Positions 8,538 to 17,889 of a stretch of DNA of 64,000 nt are shown here, piece by piece (position 1 is the stretch's first letter; each line of letters opens with the position of its first letter). The stretch comes from Paenibacillus hunanensis (GTDB lineage: Bacteria; Bacillota; Bacilli; Paenibacillales; Paenibacillaceae), in assembly GCF_014645615.1 (NCBI RefSeq), contig NZ_BMMB01000006.1:186001-250000 (forward strand), given 5' to 3'. The translations under genes and the position numbers were made by a program. The notes under the pieces are model-generated. The model saw nothing but the letters and a program-made list of their open reading frames with translations, was not told the origin of the DNA and did no database searches.

Positions 8538-9506
8538 ATGTCCAAGTTTGATCAAATTATAAAATTATCAGGCTACTCCAGAGCAACCGTCTCACGCGTC
8601 ATTAATCATTCTCCTCATGTGAGCGATGAGGCAAGAGAGAAGATTACAGCGATTATGGAGCAGCTTAACTATATTCCGAACCGTAATGCAGTCTCATTAT
8701 CGACCGGACAAACAAAGCAAATCGGTATGGTAATGGCGAATACAAGCGAGGTCGTGCTAGCATTTTTGGAGCGATTTATTGATATTGCGATGGATTATGG
8801 CTTTCAGACGATCATTTATACGACACGTGAGGATAAAGCGAGTGAGCTGCGTGCATTTGAGGATTTACGTAGTAAACGAGTGGATGGGCTGGTCATTATC
8901 ACCTGTGTGAACGATCCGAAAATGCTAAAAACCTACTGCCAGTATGGACCCATCGTATCGTGGCAACGGATGGGCAATGATGAGATTCCATCAATTGCGA
9001 TGGATCAGGGGATGGGCTATACGCTTGTGTTAGAGCATCTAGTAGCACGCGGCTATACGCGTATTGCTAATATGTTTGGTCGGTCAGACAGTCTGAATAC
9101 GCGTAGCCGCCGCGAAGCTTATGAGCGCTTTATGGAAAGTCAGGGACTGCCGATAAGGCAGGATTGGTATCATTATTCGGTATTTACGAGCGCGAATGGA
9201 GAGCAGATGGTACACAAGCTTATGGCTGAGGGAGAGCTACCAGAGGCTGTATTATGTGCGAATGATTATGTAGCGATTGGCATGCTGTCAGAAGCGCGAC
9301 GACAGGGACTACGTGTGCCAGAGCAGCTAGCGATTGTAGGGTTTGACGATAGCGAGCTATCACGCGCGCTGGGCATTACTACGATCCGTAATCCGATTGG
9401 CGATCAGGCAGTGCATGCTTTTTATCGATTATGGGAAGTGCTGGGACGTGAGCATATGGAGCCGAAGCGATTGGAATATGAGCTGATTGCTAGAGAGACA
9501 ACATGA
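8538..9506 (+). CDS. LacI/GalR-family transcriptional regulator
   Basis: 322 residues. The N-terminal helix-turn-helix reads SGYSRATVSRVINHSPHVSDEAR, with the hinge LNYIPNRNAVSLSTGQT, followed by a periplasmic-binding-like effector domain (IGMVMANTSE, ANDYVAIGML, VGFDDSELSR). The start is fixed by AAAGGAGA 6 bases before the ATG. Being divergent from the 6-phospho-beta-glucosidase with dyads between them, it most likely represses that gene until a beta-glucoside-derived ligand appears (inference from position). Confidence 0.9.
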   Translation: MSKFDQIIKLSGYSRATVSRVINHSPHVSDEAREKITAIMEQLNYIPNRNAVSLSTGQTKQIGMVMANTSEVVLAFLERFIDIAMDYGFQTIIYTTREDKASELRAFEDLRSKRVDGLVIITCVNDPKMLKTYCQYGPIVSWQRMGNDEIPSIAMDQGMGYTLVLEHLVARGYTRIANMFGRSDSLNTRSRREAYERFMESQGLPIRQDWYHYSVFTSANGEQMVHKLMAEGELPEAVLCANDYVAIGMLSEARRQGLRVPEQLAIVGFDDSELSRALGITTIRNPIGDQAVHAFYRLWEVLGREHMEPKRLEYELIARETT

Positions 9507-9726
9507 TTGGTAGCTGGCAGATTACAGGCTCACATTCCCTCTAATTTTATTATTTTTGAAATTGAATCAAGAAATCTGAAATTTTTGGCATCTTTTTGGG
9601 TAAGTAGACATTATAAATAATGCGCTTTTGTCGATATTAATAGTATTCATTGCGGCAATGGTGTGTAAATGTCATGATCCAATATCAGTTTAAGAGACCG
9701 AATACGATTTCTTGAAGAGGGCGGGG

Positions 9727-10041
9727 ATGTATGTGAAGCCGATTGCTGTACAGCCATATTACAAAATTGAGCGCAAACTGAATAGCACTGGACAGCAGTA
9801 TTTAACTGACGAACGTGAGATGGTGCTATATGAGGATCGGCTCATCACCCATCGTCGTGAGTTTCCTCTGATGGACGTTTTCGATATGTCCTATCGCAGA
9901 CTCGGTGCTGGAGAAGGATTGTTCTACCTGCATACGAGCAAAGGTGTATTTTCATATACAATTCGGCATGATCCAGCACGATTCATTCGCGCATTTCAAG
10001 ATCATGAGCGTTCGAAGCAACAGGTTAGAGTAAGAGGATAA
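9727..10041 (+). CDS. Small PH-like protein, unknown function
   Basis: 104 residues from the ATG at 9727; an upstream in-frame TTG at 9712 would add five residues, and GAGGGCGGGG can serve either. The pattern of short beta-strands (EMVLYEDRLITHRREF, DVFDMSYRR, GLFYLHTSKGVFSY) ending in one amphipathic helix (PARFIRAFQDHER) resembles a PH-like barrel as in many Firmicute cytosolic proteins. No catalytic residues are evident. It is monocistronic, with its own terminator. Confidence 0.65.
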   Translation: MYVKPIAVQPYYKIERKLNSTGQQYLTDEREMVLYEDRLITHRREFPLMDVFDMSYRRLGAGEGLFYLHTSKGVFSYTIRHDPARFIRAFQDHERSKQQVRVRG

Positions 10042-10049
10042 TAAAAGAA

Positions 10050-10105
10050 CAAGACTTTTGTCTGGACTGCTGAAACAAAGGCAGGAGAGCAGAAGTCTTT
10101 TTTTG
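10050..10105 (+). terminator. Terminator after the PH-like gene
   Basis: AGACTT pairs with AAGTCT, enclosing an inner CTGCT/AGCAG stem, and a run of seven T follows. It lies within 65 bases of the stop. Confidence 0.65.
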
Positions 10106-10175
10106 TTGAAATGGTATGGCATATTTCTGCATAATTCAGTTTATGTTTAGGATTAATGCACCTATTTATAAATAT

Positions 10176-10221
10176 AAATCCTCCCTAGCTATAATGATAA
10201 TCATTTTGCCAGGGAGGATTT
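10176..10221. repeat. Perfect inverted repeat around a Fur-box-like core
   Basis: AAATCCTCCCT (10176-10186) and AGGGAGGATTT (10211-10221) are exact complements. The 24-base interval contains ATAATGATAATCATTTT (10191-10207), close to the Fur consensus GATAATGATAATCATTATC. No iron gene or promoter lies beside it, and its role is unknown. Confidence 0.6.
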
Positions 10222-10246
10222 GAAGATATTGTTGAGATATCGAGAA

Positions 10247-10283
10247 ATAAAGACATAAAGACATAAAGACATAAAGACATAAA
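10247..10283. repeat. 8-bp tandem repeat
   Basis: Four complete copies and one partial copy of ATAAAGAC, in non-coding DNA downstream of the SDR gene. A simple slippage tract. Confidence 0.85.
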
Positions 10284-10498
10284 TACATGGAGTAAATCAG
10301 GACAAATTAGATTGGATCGCAAGGTTTAATCTCATTCTGCATGTTCAGCTATTGCATATTTAGCCTCGTATGATATTCATGTTGAGTAACATGTTTTAGA
10401 ACCTTTAATATGCAAAATTCCCTACACACTATTCCATTACCCAAGCCCCAATGCTTCGCACAAAATAAATCCATTCGCAATCTACCCGACGATCATTA

Positions 10499-11257
10499 TT
10501 ACTGCGCCGTAAAGCCTCCATCGATCGGCACAACGACACCATTAATATAGCTTGCACGCTCGCTTAGCAGGAAAGCGACCAGATCAGCGATCTCTTCGGG
10601 TTGACCGAGACGGCGCTGAGGAATGGCGGCTTCGACGGCCTGGAAGGTTTCTGGATTGTCCTGACGATATTGCTTCACCATTGGCGTTTCGGTTGTACCG
10701 GGAGCGATGGCGTTAATACGGATATTTTGAGCTGCGTATTCGACTGCAATCGTTTTGGTGATACCAATCAAACCATGCTTGGTTGCAGAATACGAGCCCA
10801 CTGTAGCCTGACCGACCAGACCTGCTGTAGAGGAGGTGTTCACGATCGCACCGCCACCGTTTTGCAGCATAACCTCTAGTACATATTTCAAACCGTACAG
10901 ACCACCGAGCAAATTAATACCGATCACCTGCTCAATCTGTTCGATCGTATTATCGGCGAATTTGGTACCAGGACCAGAAATTCCGGCGTTATTGAAAAAC
11001 ATATCGATTTTGCCAAATGTAGCTACCGTCTCATCAACATAGCGCTTCACATCCTCAGCCTTGCTCACATCGGCTCGTACAAATAGTGCCTTCACGCCTT
11101 TGGCTTCCAGCTGAGCGACTGCGGCAAGTCCTGCTTGTTCCGAAATATCTACGATGGTTGAATTCACTCCAGCCTCAGCTAGCTTGAGCGCTGTCGCTAA
11201 TCCAAGACCGCTCGCTCCACCGGTAATGATTGCTACTTTGTTTTGAGTTGTATCCAT
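10499..11257 (-). CDS. Short-chain dehydrogenase/reductase (classical SDR)
   Basis: 252 residues, the standard SDR length. The dinucleotide motif TGGASGLG at residues 13-20, NNAG near 90, the catalytic Ser in NTSSTAG and YSATKHG (Tyr-x3-Lys) are all intact, and the C-terminal VVPIDGGFTAQ is typical of the 3-oxoacyl-reductase-like/glucose-dehydrogenase-like subgroup. It performs an NAD(P)-dependent alcohol/ketone interconversion in the cytosol; the substrate is unknown. AGGAGG lies 9 bases before the ATG. Monocistronic. Confidence 0.9.
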   Translation of the reverse strand: MDTTQNKVAIITGGASGLGLATALKLAEAGVNSTIVDISEQAGLAAVAQLEAKGVKALFVRADVSKAEDVKRYVDETVATFGKIDMFFNNAGISGPGTKFADNTIEQIEQVIGINLLGGLYGLKYVLEVMLQNGGGAIVNTSSTAGLVGQATVGSYSATKHGLIGITKTIAVEYAAQNIRINAIAPGTTETPMVKQYRQDNPETFQAVEAAIPQRRLGQPEEIADLVAFLLSERASYINGVVVPIDGGFTAQ

Positions 11258-12000
11258 ATGTATAGCCTCCTATTCCAATTATCCATCCAATTGAGAAGTC
11301 TTCCGTAGCGCATCGAGCATGAATCGTATCCACCGATCTATATGACTCCATTCAGCCTATGCTAAGGTCATACTTACTACGAAATAACGATATGTATATT
11401 ATGAAAGACATAGCCTTAAAATACAAATAAATATGCAATTACATTAGTTGCACTACTATGCCCCATTATGAGTACATCTCTATAATTTCTATACACTATT
11501 TTATAGCAAGTTGTTAGATGAACTGATAGAGGAATGATCTATACAATCGATTAGAAAGGTCTATACAATCAACTGGCAAAATGTACACATATTGACTAGT
11601 TTAAAACCCCTTTTTTATCATGGAGGCTTTTTCATAAAGAACGTTCATAAAGAATGTTAGAAAGAATGGACTGCATAATCTAGCCAGTGCAGCTATATAC
11701 AGAGGAGAAATGGTCACACGAGGCGAACAGAAAGGCGAGAGGGAGAAAATTGTCATACCCTACATGAACACAGCATCCTAAAACAAGCTGTCAAAACAAG
11801 CTACATAAGCTACCCAAACAAGCCAATAGACTCATTCACAAAACAACTCATCAAACAGCCAGCCATTGGTTCATTCGTATCATTTCGTGGAATACAGAAG
11901 GATAAAGCATAGTGCCGAACGAAGCAGAGGCAGGATGCAGATCCATTGCTTTGACTTGTACATCCTTCCTAATATGAAAGGTGAACGCATACAAGCACAT
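11258..12000. other. 743-base intergenic region
   Basis: AT-rich, with frequent stops in all frames. I see no gene, RNA or strong hairpin. The right part (11760-11860) is rich in repeated ACAAGC-like motifs, looking like drifted spacer. An open frame at 11880-12161 on the minus strand is a shadow of the PilZ gene. Confidence 0.4.
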
Positions 12001-12378
12001 TCAGGTAATAATAATCCGATCCTTACTCGCCAGTAAACGTAGCTCACGCAGAAGCTGATCGCGGCTAAAGGATAATACATCCAGATGCACACCATAGTGG
12101 AAACGTCCCGCTTCTTCCCGATGCCATTGCAGCTTGCCTTCCATTTGAAGTGGCTGTTCATGCAAAAGCATGCTGATGCTTACATGGACTTCATTATCTC
12201 TGGCTGGAATTTCTACAGGTAGTGAGATGCGACAACCGGAACGACTGAGATCCAGTAACATCGCTTCGATCGGCTTGGATGTGACATGCTGGTTATTCAT
12301 TTTGAGAATAAATAGATCAAAGGCGACAGGCTGTTTTAATACATATCGAAATGGTGATTTTCTGCGATTGTGTAACAT
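12001..12378 (-). CDS. PilZ-domain protein (probable c-di-GMP effector)
   Basis: 125 residues making a single PilZ domain. The two c-di-GMP-binding signatures are present: RRKSPFR near the N-terminus (RxxxR) and DLSRSGCR at about residues 43-50 (D/NxSxxG), followed by a beta-barrel with GVHLDVLS. Such stand-alone proteins bind cyclic di-GMP and pass the signal to motility or polysaccharide machinery. GGAGGGG lies 7 bases before the ATG. Monocistronic; the partner is unknown. Confidence 0.88.
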   Translation of the reverse strand: MLHNRRKSPFRYVLKQPVAFDLFILKMNNQHVTSKPIEAMLLDLSRSGCRISLPVEIPARDNEVHVSISMLLHEQPLQMEGKLQWHREEAGRFHYGVHLDVLSFSRDQLLRELRLLASKDRIIIT

Positions 12379-12559
12379 ATAGACCCCTCCAATCCGTGTA
12401 CGAATTGTAATACACTGATATGTTCATTGTGTTTATATTTTGTTATGTATGTAACTTACTATCGACATTTCAGCGAAAGTTGTGAAGTGTTGTTATGTAA
12501 ATATGCATAAATTTCAATAATTACAGAGGTTACAACACTATATTTACAAAATGACAAAA

Positions 12560-12595
12560 CGGAGTGAATATGCATAAATCCCGCATATCACTCCG
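12560..12595 (-). terminator. Terminator after the GT4 gene
   Basis: CGGAGTGA-ATATGC pairs with GCATAT-CACTCCG with one bulge; on the minus strand it is followed by TTTTGTCATTTT. It closes the HD-hydrolase/glycosyltransferase operon 120 bases past the stop. Confidence 0.75.
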
Positions 12596-12716
12596 CTATT
12601 TATCGTTATACTTATCTTCATATTTCATCCATTCTAATCTATTGCGACTCTATCCCTTGTATATTCTATTCAGTCTGAAGGGTATCTACAATCCAGACCC
12701 AGGCTCAAGCTCATAC

Positions 12717-13868
12717 TCAGACGGAGTCGCGACTAGTCTTATTGCGTGGCATGGCTTTTTTAGCAGCTTCCTGTAATAACGAATCGTAAAAGGATAGTAG
12801 CTGTCGACTTGGCCCATCCCAGCCTAATTGAAGCGCAGACTGTCTAGCCGCTGTGCCAAGCTTATGCCGAAGGGACTCATCGACCAGCTCTAGCATAAGC
12901 TCACGAAAGGATTCGGGTATTTTCGGATCATACAGCATTCCTGTTACTCGATGCTGCACCTGTTCCAGTGTAGGGCCACTCTGAGCGGCTACGATCGGCA
13001 AGCCTGCTGCCATAGCTTCTAGCAGTACAAGCCCTAACGTTTCTGTTGTCGATGGGAAAATAAAAATATCGCTGGACGCATACGCCTCGGATAACTCTTC
13101 ACCATGCAAAAATCCAGTAAATATCGTAGCTGTCCCAGCAAAATGTTGCTCTAACGCTGCGCGATGAGGCCCATCGCCTACAATCGCAAGCCGAAAGCGA
13201 TCCGAGTGCTCCAGCACATTACGAATCCGCTCGATTTGCTTTTCAGCGGCGAGTCGGCCCACATACAGTAACAGCACCTTTTCAGGCTCGCCATCACTTA
13301 ATTGTTTACGCATCGACTCACTGCGGAAAGCAGGATCAAAGCGCTCGGTATCTACGCCGCGTTGCCATAGCTTGACCCGATGGAATCGCTGGCTGTGCAG
13401 CTCCTGCATGACGGTATCCGAGGTACACAGATTCAGCTGTGCCTGATTATGCAGTACACGTAAATACCACCACAGCACTGGCTTCATCCAGCCGACGCGA
13501 TAATGATCCGCATAATGGGGAATATGCGTATGGTAGGAAGCGACCAGAGGCCATTTTTTCCCAAACAAAATACCGGCAGCACCAAGTATAGCCGGGTTCA
13601 CAACGTGTACCAGATCAGGCTCAAACTCACGGAGCAATCTGGCAATGCGGGGAAGGGGAAGAGCGAGTTTTTTCGAACGATAGAGGAAGAAGCGATAGGC
13701 CGGAATGCCTGCGATCGTAGCTCCTTCAAATTCGTGCAAGTCGGATTCAGGAGCGATAATCAGCACATCATGTCCCTGCTTGCGGAGCCAGCGAATCACA
13801 GCGGTCAGGCGTGTGACAATACCGTCTGTTGAGGGAAGAAAGGTTTCGGTGATCATAGCGATTTTCAT
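12717..13868 (-). CDS. GT4-family glycosyltransferase
   Basis: 383 residues from the ATG at 13868 (GGAG 9 bases upstream). The two Rossmann halves are visible. The N-terminal half has the ETFLPSTDGIVTRL loop typical of alpha-mannosyl/glucosyltransferases of the MgtA/SqdX type; the C-terminal half has LLYVGRLAAEKQIE, VGDGP, the donor-site TETLGLVLLEAMAAGLPIVA (E-x7-E) and ATR-like ends. It transfers a sugar from a nucleotide donor, probably to a lipid or envelope glycan at the inner membrane face. It is 15 bases downstream of the HD hydrolase, so one operon. Confidence 0.88.
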   Translation of the reverse strand: MKIAMITETFLPSTDGIVTRLTAVIRWLRKQGHDVLIIAPESDLHEFEGATIAGIPAYRFFLYRSKKLALPLPRIARLLREFEPDLVHVVNPAILGAAGILFGKKWPLVASYHTHIPHYADHYRVGWMKPVLWWYLRVLHNQAQLNLCTSDTVMQELHSQRFHRVKLWQRGVDTERFDPAFRSESMRKQLSDGEPEKVLLLYVGRLAAEKQIERIRNVLEHSDRFRLAIVGDGPHRAALEQHFAGTATIFTGFLHGEELSEAYASSDIFIFPSTTETLGLVLLEAMAAGLPIVAAQSGPTLEQVQHRVTGMLYDPKIPESFRELMLELVDESLRHKLGTAARQSALQLGWDGPSRQLLSFYDSLLQEAAKKAMPRNKTSRDSV

Positions 13869-13883
13869 GCACACGCGCTCCTT

Positions 13884-14513
13884 TTACTGGGCCAGCGCCT
13901 CCTCGGTAATACGTTTAATATCGATAGTAGAGAAGGTGCCCTCGTGAACCATATCCGGCAAAATGTGCTCCAGAAAGTAGTCCACACAGTGCAGCCGAAT
14001 ATTTTTGATTTTGACGATGGCGTTGCGATACATCGCGATAAATTCCTTCTCCGTATTACCGCGCTGGAGCTCAGAAAATGCTTCGTAGACCTGATCCATT
14101 TTATCAGCGACTTCAAGAATCAAGCCTTCGGTCGAATCGTCCTTGCCCTCATGTAGCTGATGACGGAAGATCTGCTTGAATTCCTCGGGTATATTTTCTT
14201 CAATAAAGTGCTCGATCATGCCCTCTTCCACCTTTTGCAGAAGGGAGCGCAGTTCGAGGGAAGAATGCTTAACCGGAGTTTTAATATCACCGATAAAAAT
14301 TTCGCCATAGTCATGGCTACTTGTGATCTCATATAGCTTTTTCCAATCGATGGATACGCCGTGCATTTCTTCAATGTCAGCGAGTGTTTTAGCGTACTGA
14401 ACGACTTTCCATGAATGGGCAGAGACGCTATGCTCCTCGAACTTGAATTTGCCCGGGCAGCGAATGATCCGTTCCAGATCGTCGAGTGAACGGAAGTAGG
14501 TATGAATTCCCAT
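13884..14513 (-). CDS. HD-domain phosphohydrolase, YfbR-like
   Basis: 209 residues from the ATG at 14513; ATGs further upstream lack ribosome sites and precede the conserved GIHTYFRSL block. The metal-binding HD residues are in SAHSWKV (His), the SSHDYGEI motif (His-Asp) and EVADKMDQ. These fit the HD_3/5'-deoxynucleotidase group that hydrolyses dNMPs or similar phosphomonoesters with a divalent metal. First gene of a two-gene operon with the GT4 transferase; a functional link is not obvious. Confidence 0.8.
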   Translation of the reverse strand: MGIHTYFRSLDDLERIIRCPGKFKFEEHSVSAHSWKVVQYAKTLADIEEMHGVSIDWKKLYEITSSHDYGEIFIGDIKTPVKHSSLELRSLLQKVEEGMIEHFIEENIPEEFKQIFRHQLHEGKDDSTEGLILEVADKMDQVYEAFSELQRGNTEKEFIAMYRNAIVKIKNIRLHCVDYFLEHILPDMVHEGTFSTIDIKRITEEALAQ

Positions 14514-14683
14514 AAGACTAACCATCCTTTGATTACAGTGAGTTGTATGAAATAATAACAATATCTGCTTACATGAAGTGGAGAAGATATCATGTCCAGC
14601 ATAGTGCTTCATTGTTAACGATACATTAAACAGGCGTCAATTCTTGTGTAAACACAAGAAAGCGCTATTTTAGAAGGAGGAAT

Positions 14684-15481
14684 ATGATGATCGAGAGCTG
14701 GGTGAAGGTGGAAGCATTGCTGGATTCTCTTGAACGTAATAGTATGGCACATACCATTTGCGTCTGGGCGCTGCCGCGATTGGAAGAATTACTGTTGCAG
14801 CTAGAGGACATGATCGAGAAGCAGGATTTGAGCGAGGTGAAGGAAGAGAAGACTCCTGATCAGGTGCTAGATGAGCATCCCCAACAATCATTAAATATGA
14901 CTCTGAATAGACAGGCGATTGGGCAGGTGCGGAAGTTGATTCAGCGACTGGTTATTATGGTTGATGCTACAGAGAAGACAGTGATCCGTTCATTACAAAG
15001 GCAATTGCATGAAGATACACGGCAGCTCAGAAAATGGATAGAGCAGCATTGTACGTATACGATCGATCAGCTCCAGCCCTGGCTGATACAAGAGCAGATT
15101 GAGGATTTTTACGTGTTGCGTCAGACAGAATGGGGTCGGCTGGTGATCGCAGGTAGCCGAGATTATAGCTATTATCACAATGTAGAGCTGATCTTTCATG
15201 AGGTACAGTTTTTAATGCTACCTACTCAGGTGTTCACAGTGGAACGGATACGACTGGCGACAGCAGAAGAGCGAGCAGATCTGAATCGATCCATGCATGG
15301 ACATGAGCAGATGGGACGTGTATTTTGTTTGGAATCATCATTTGAAGGAACTCGCTATTATGTCGTTGCTCGTCAACTGGAGTACAATACAGATACCGTA
15401 TATTACTACAACCGTCCAGAGCTTGGACAGGGTGAGCGTATTGCTGAATATTTACTCGATCCGAATAAGCCTGACATGTAG
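14684..15481 (+). CDS. Unknown protein, first gene of the 14.7-19.1 kb cluster
   Basis: 265 residues, soluble, acidic. Residues 1-135 are predicted long helices (LEELLLQLEDMIEKQDL; AIGQVRKLIQRLV); the second half is beta-rich with aromatic clusters (DYSYYHNVELIFHEVQFL; RYYVVARQLEYNTDTVYYYNRPE). No catalytic motif or membrane segment. AGAAGGAGGA precedes the start. It is followed at 44 bases by the next gene in the same direction. I do not recognise a family; the context with SUKH proteins suggests an immunity-type or accessory role. Confidence 0.6.
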   Translation: MMIESWVKVEALLDSLERNSMAHTICVWALPRLEELLLQLEDMIEKQDLSEVKEEKTPDQVLDEHPQQSLNMTLNRQAIGQVRKLIQRLVIMVDATEKTVIRSLQRQLHEDTRQLRKWIEQHCTYTIDQLQPWLIQEQIEDFYVLRQTEWGRLVIAGSRDYSYYHNVELIFHEVQFLMLPTQVFTVERIRLATAEERADLNRSMHGHEQMGRVFCLESSFEGTRYYVVARQLEYNTDTVYYYNRPELGQGERIAEYLLDPNKPDM

Positions 15482-15524
15482 CTTGTAGCATGAAAGGATA
15501 AATTATAGTAGCAGGAGGATACAT

Positions 15525-16325
15525 ATGGATAAAAAAGCACAACAAATTCTAATCAAGACCTTCTGGCAAAGCAGTGGCTGGAAATCAGGGCCGAAGGTGT
15601 TTGCCGGGCCTGATTTTGAATATGCACGTAGTCAGGGTGTGATGTTTGATCCGATTACGATTACATATGATGAGTTGTTAAGTGAGCTACGCACGCTACA
15701 TGAAGAGATCACATGGGAACAGGTGAGCGAGAAATTTTTACATAGCTTATCTACCCGAAAGGTACATCTACGAAGTGCATTGTCCAGCTGGGTATTGACG
15801 CGCCGACTGTTGGCGCATACCGATGGGAGCGAGCGCTGGTCGTTGCCGCTAGCAGCGCAGCATATACCAGAGGTTGAGTGGATGCATCCGCAGCAGCAAT
15901 ATACTACAGAGGATTTGAATGTATTGAATTTTGAACGGATCAAGTGGGGTGGCGTAAGGCTGACCTGGCTGCTGTATTGCTGGCTTGATCTGAAGCTTTT
16001 TCATCTGGAACAGCCTGTGCGCTGCACCGAGGAAGATGTGAATATGCTCCAGCATATGCTGATGGAGGCTACATGCTGCGCGCCTGCGGATAGTGCTCGG
16101 AAGCTGGAGAAGCGCTGGAAGGATATTTTTCCATCCAATAAAAATGAGCGTGATGTGGTCATGGAAATTCTCGGCTATATTGGTGTGCTAGCAACAACGG
16201 ATGCGCCGCGCATCGGGCGAGGGCATGATAGTGATCTGGTGTCGATGGCTACGTGGCAGGGACAGGATGGCTATAATGTTGATGCAGTGTCCGCATATTT
16301 TGGCAGATGGGGGATAGGAAAATGA
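15525..16325 (+). CDS. Unknown protein of the 14.7-19.1 kb cluster
   Basis: 266 residues, soluble. The start is fixed by AGGAGG 6 bases before the ATG. It opens with KTFWQSSGWK and has a conserved-looking FAGPDFEYARSQGVMFDP block, then predicted helices (DELLSELRTLHEEITWEQVSEKFLHSL). Residues from ~210 read KRWKDIFPSNKNERDVVMEILGYIGVLATTDAPRIGRGHD-like text. Such proteins commonly stand next to the following gene, but no function is known to me. Its stop overlaps the next start by four bases (ATGA), implying coupled translation and a shared stoichiometry. Confidence 0.6.
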   Translation: MDKKAQQILIKTFWQSSGWKSGPKVFAGPDFEYARSQGVMFDPITITYDELLSELRTLHEEITWEQVSEKFLHSLSTRKVHLRSALSSWVLTRRLLAHTDGSERWSLPLAAQHIPEVEWMHPQQQYTTEDLNVLNFERIKWGGVRLTWLLYCWLDLKLFHLEQPVRCTEEDVNMLQHMLMEATCCAPADSARKLEKRWKDIFPSNKNERDVVMEILGYIGVLATTDAPRIGRGHDSDLVSMATWQGQDGYNVDAVSAYFGRWGIGK

Positions 16326-17101
16326 ATGGAGAATTTCATCAGATGCTACTGGTAACGGCGCTTGGGAATGGCTATTTGATCAGTGGCACCGAGCCGTCCA
16401 GTAAGGAGCTGGAGCAGACGAGTACACTGGAAGTGAGCTTTACCGAGGGTGGAGATCAGCCGCACTATAGCTGGCGAGAATGGATTGAACAGCGCCGTAC
16501 GAATGGCGATCAGCGGTTAATGATGGTGAGCGCGGCGATGGAAGGCTCCGAATGGCAGACAAGCGGCTTTGCGGGAGGCGGTGCACCGAGCGCGATTGCC
16601 ACACTCGGTACCGATCGTCCATTACTGTGGCGCCCTGACTGGAAGGTGGAGCGCCAACGCTCGCAGTCACGCTGGCGTGTTGTGTATACAGGCTATGAAT
16701 ATACGCCCGCGATGCAGGCAGGGCATGAATTTATTTCGATGAGTGATATGTTTGTAAGGCTCGGCAAGGCGCTCTGGCAGATTGGACAGCTAGCCGAAGA
16801 GATTGGGGAAGGCTTCTGGAAGCAGAACTTTTTCGATCCGGCGATTGAAATGCTGGATGATCGTACGCCATCTCGTAAATTTGCGTTTGAGCTGCCGCCT
16901 GTATATACGGATGATTCCTGGCGATTGCTCAATGCTATTTATAAAAGCTGGGTGTTCGGCGGTATGGGATCATGGAATGATGTACCTCCTGCCTCTGCAC
17001 ATGACTATGGTAAAGGTGCGGAGTATGATCGCTGCTCTGGTGAATTGTATGCAGCTTTGCTGCAAGGGGCAAGAACAGCGGTGAATTCGGTTATTTTTTA
17101 A
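16322..17101 (+). CDS. Unknown protein, translationally coupled to its neighbour
   Basis: 259 residues starting at the ATG that overlaps the previous stop, with GGGGGATAGG just upstream. Features: an N-terminal VTALGNGYLISGTEPSS block, a Trp-rich middle (YSWREWIEQRR, SEWQTSGFAGGG, LLWRPDW), a helical segment (GKALWQIGQLAEEIGEGFW) and a C-terminal AHDYGKGAEYDRCSGELYAALL. No signal peptide or membrane segment. No family recognised. It is followed after 69 bases by the SUKH gene. Confidence 0.6.
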   Translation: MNGEFHQMLLVTALGNGYLISGTEPSSKELEQTSTLEVSFTEGGDQPHYSWREWIEQRRTNGDQRLMMVSAAMEGSEWQTSGFAGGGAPSAIATLGTDRPLLWRPDWKVERQRSQSRWRVVYTGYEYTPAMQAGHEFISMSDMFVRLGKALWQIGQLAEEIGEGFWKQNFFDPAIEMLDDRTPSRKFAFELPPVYTDDSWRLLNAIYKSWVFGGMGSWNDVPPASAHDYGKGAEYDRCSGELYAALLQGARTAVNSVIF

Positions 17102-17170
17102 TCGAATAGATCTGGCGGTAGTGCTACGCGAGCGAACAATCACAGATGATAGCCAATAAGGAGAACGGAT

Positions 17171-17710
17171 ATGAACTGGGCATCGATATTTGAACGTGTA
17201 TTTTCAACGAACGAGGGTGCAACTGAGGAGCAATTGCGTCAATGGGCTGGGGATTGGAATAGGGCGCTTAGCGAAGAGGAGATTAAGCTGGTTCATGATC
17301 AGCAGCGGAATCCTTTCCCGCTAACCTCTCCATTGTATGAGCAGTATCAACCGCTAGATGCAACACACTGGAGCTTTCCGCAAAAGCCGTTGCCTGACAG
17401 CTACCTTGATCTGTTGCGCTGGTCTACTCGTGGAGAATATCAGACGGGGGAGCGGTCATTTCAATTTTTCAGTATAGATGAGCTACGCGAAATGAATTTG
17501 GTGTATGAATTTCCACATTATATGCCAGGAGCGCTCTCATTCGCTATGGATGGTGGCGGCTATCATTATGTATTTGATATGCGTCAGGCTCCTGTGAATG
17601 GGGAGTATCCCATTTTGCTCGCAGATTCGGGTAATTTGAATTACGAGGATGCCCTGCATGCGGCGGATTCGTTGGTGGAGCTGTGCAGTCATGGTGAGGA
17701 ATTGGTATAG
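17171..17710 (+). CDS. SMI1/KNR4 (SUKH) family protein
   Basis: 179 residues. The SUKH pattern is clear: LPDSYLDLLRWSTRGEYQTGERSFQFFSIDEL-type core (residues ~75-110), then SFAMDGGGYHYVFDMR and YPILLADSGNL. SUKH proteins are best known as immunity proteins against contact-dependent or secreted polymorphic toxins. No toxin gene is nearby, so it is an orphan immunity protein or a housekeeping SUKH member. AAGGAG lies 8 bases before the ATG. Confidence 0.8.
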   Translation: MNWASIFERVFSTNEGATEEQLRQWAGDWNRALSEEEIKLVHDQQRNPFPLTSPLYEQYQPLDATHWSFPQKPLPDSYLDLLRWSTRGEYQTGERSFQFFSIDELREMNLVYEFPHYMPGALSFAMDGGGYHYVFDMRQAPVNGEYPILLADSGNLNYEDALHAADSLVELCSHGEELV

Positions 17711-17889
17711 TTCATTCGCTCCTATTTATCCCCTTTGGTATACTGGGAGGATGAATATCCAGACTTATCCAGCAGGATTCTATGCTATAGATATCGAATC
17801 GACATAATCATAGTCCATATAGTCAAACGCGATGCTTCTTTCCCGTATTAGCCAATGCTCATTACATTAACGATAAAGGGGTTAGACTT

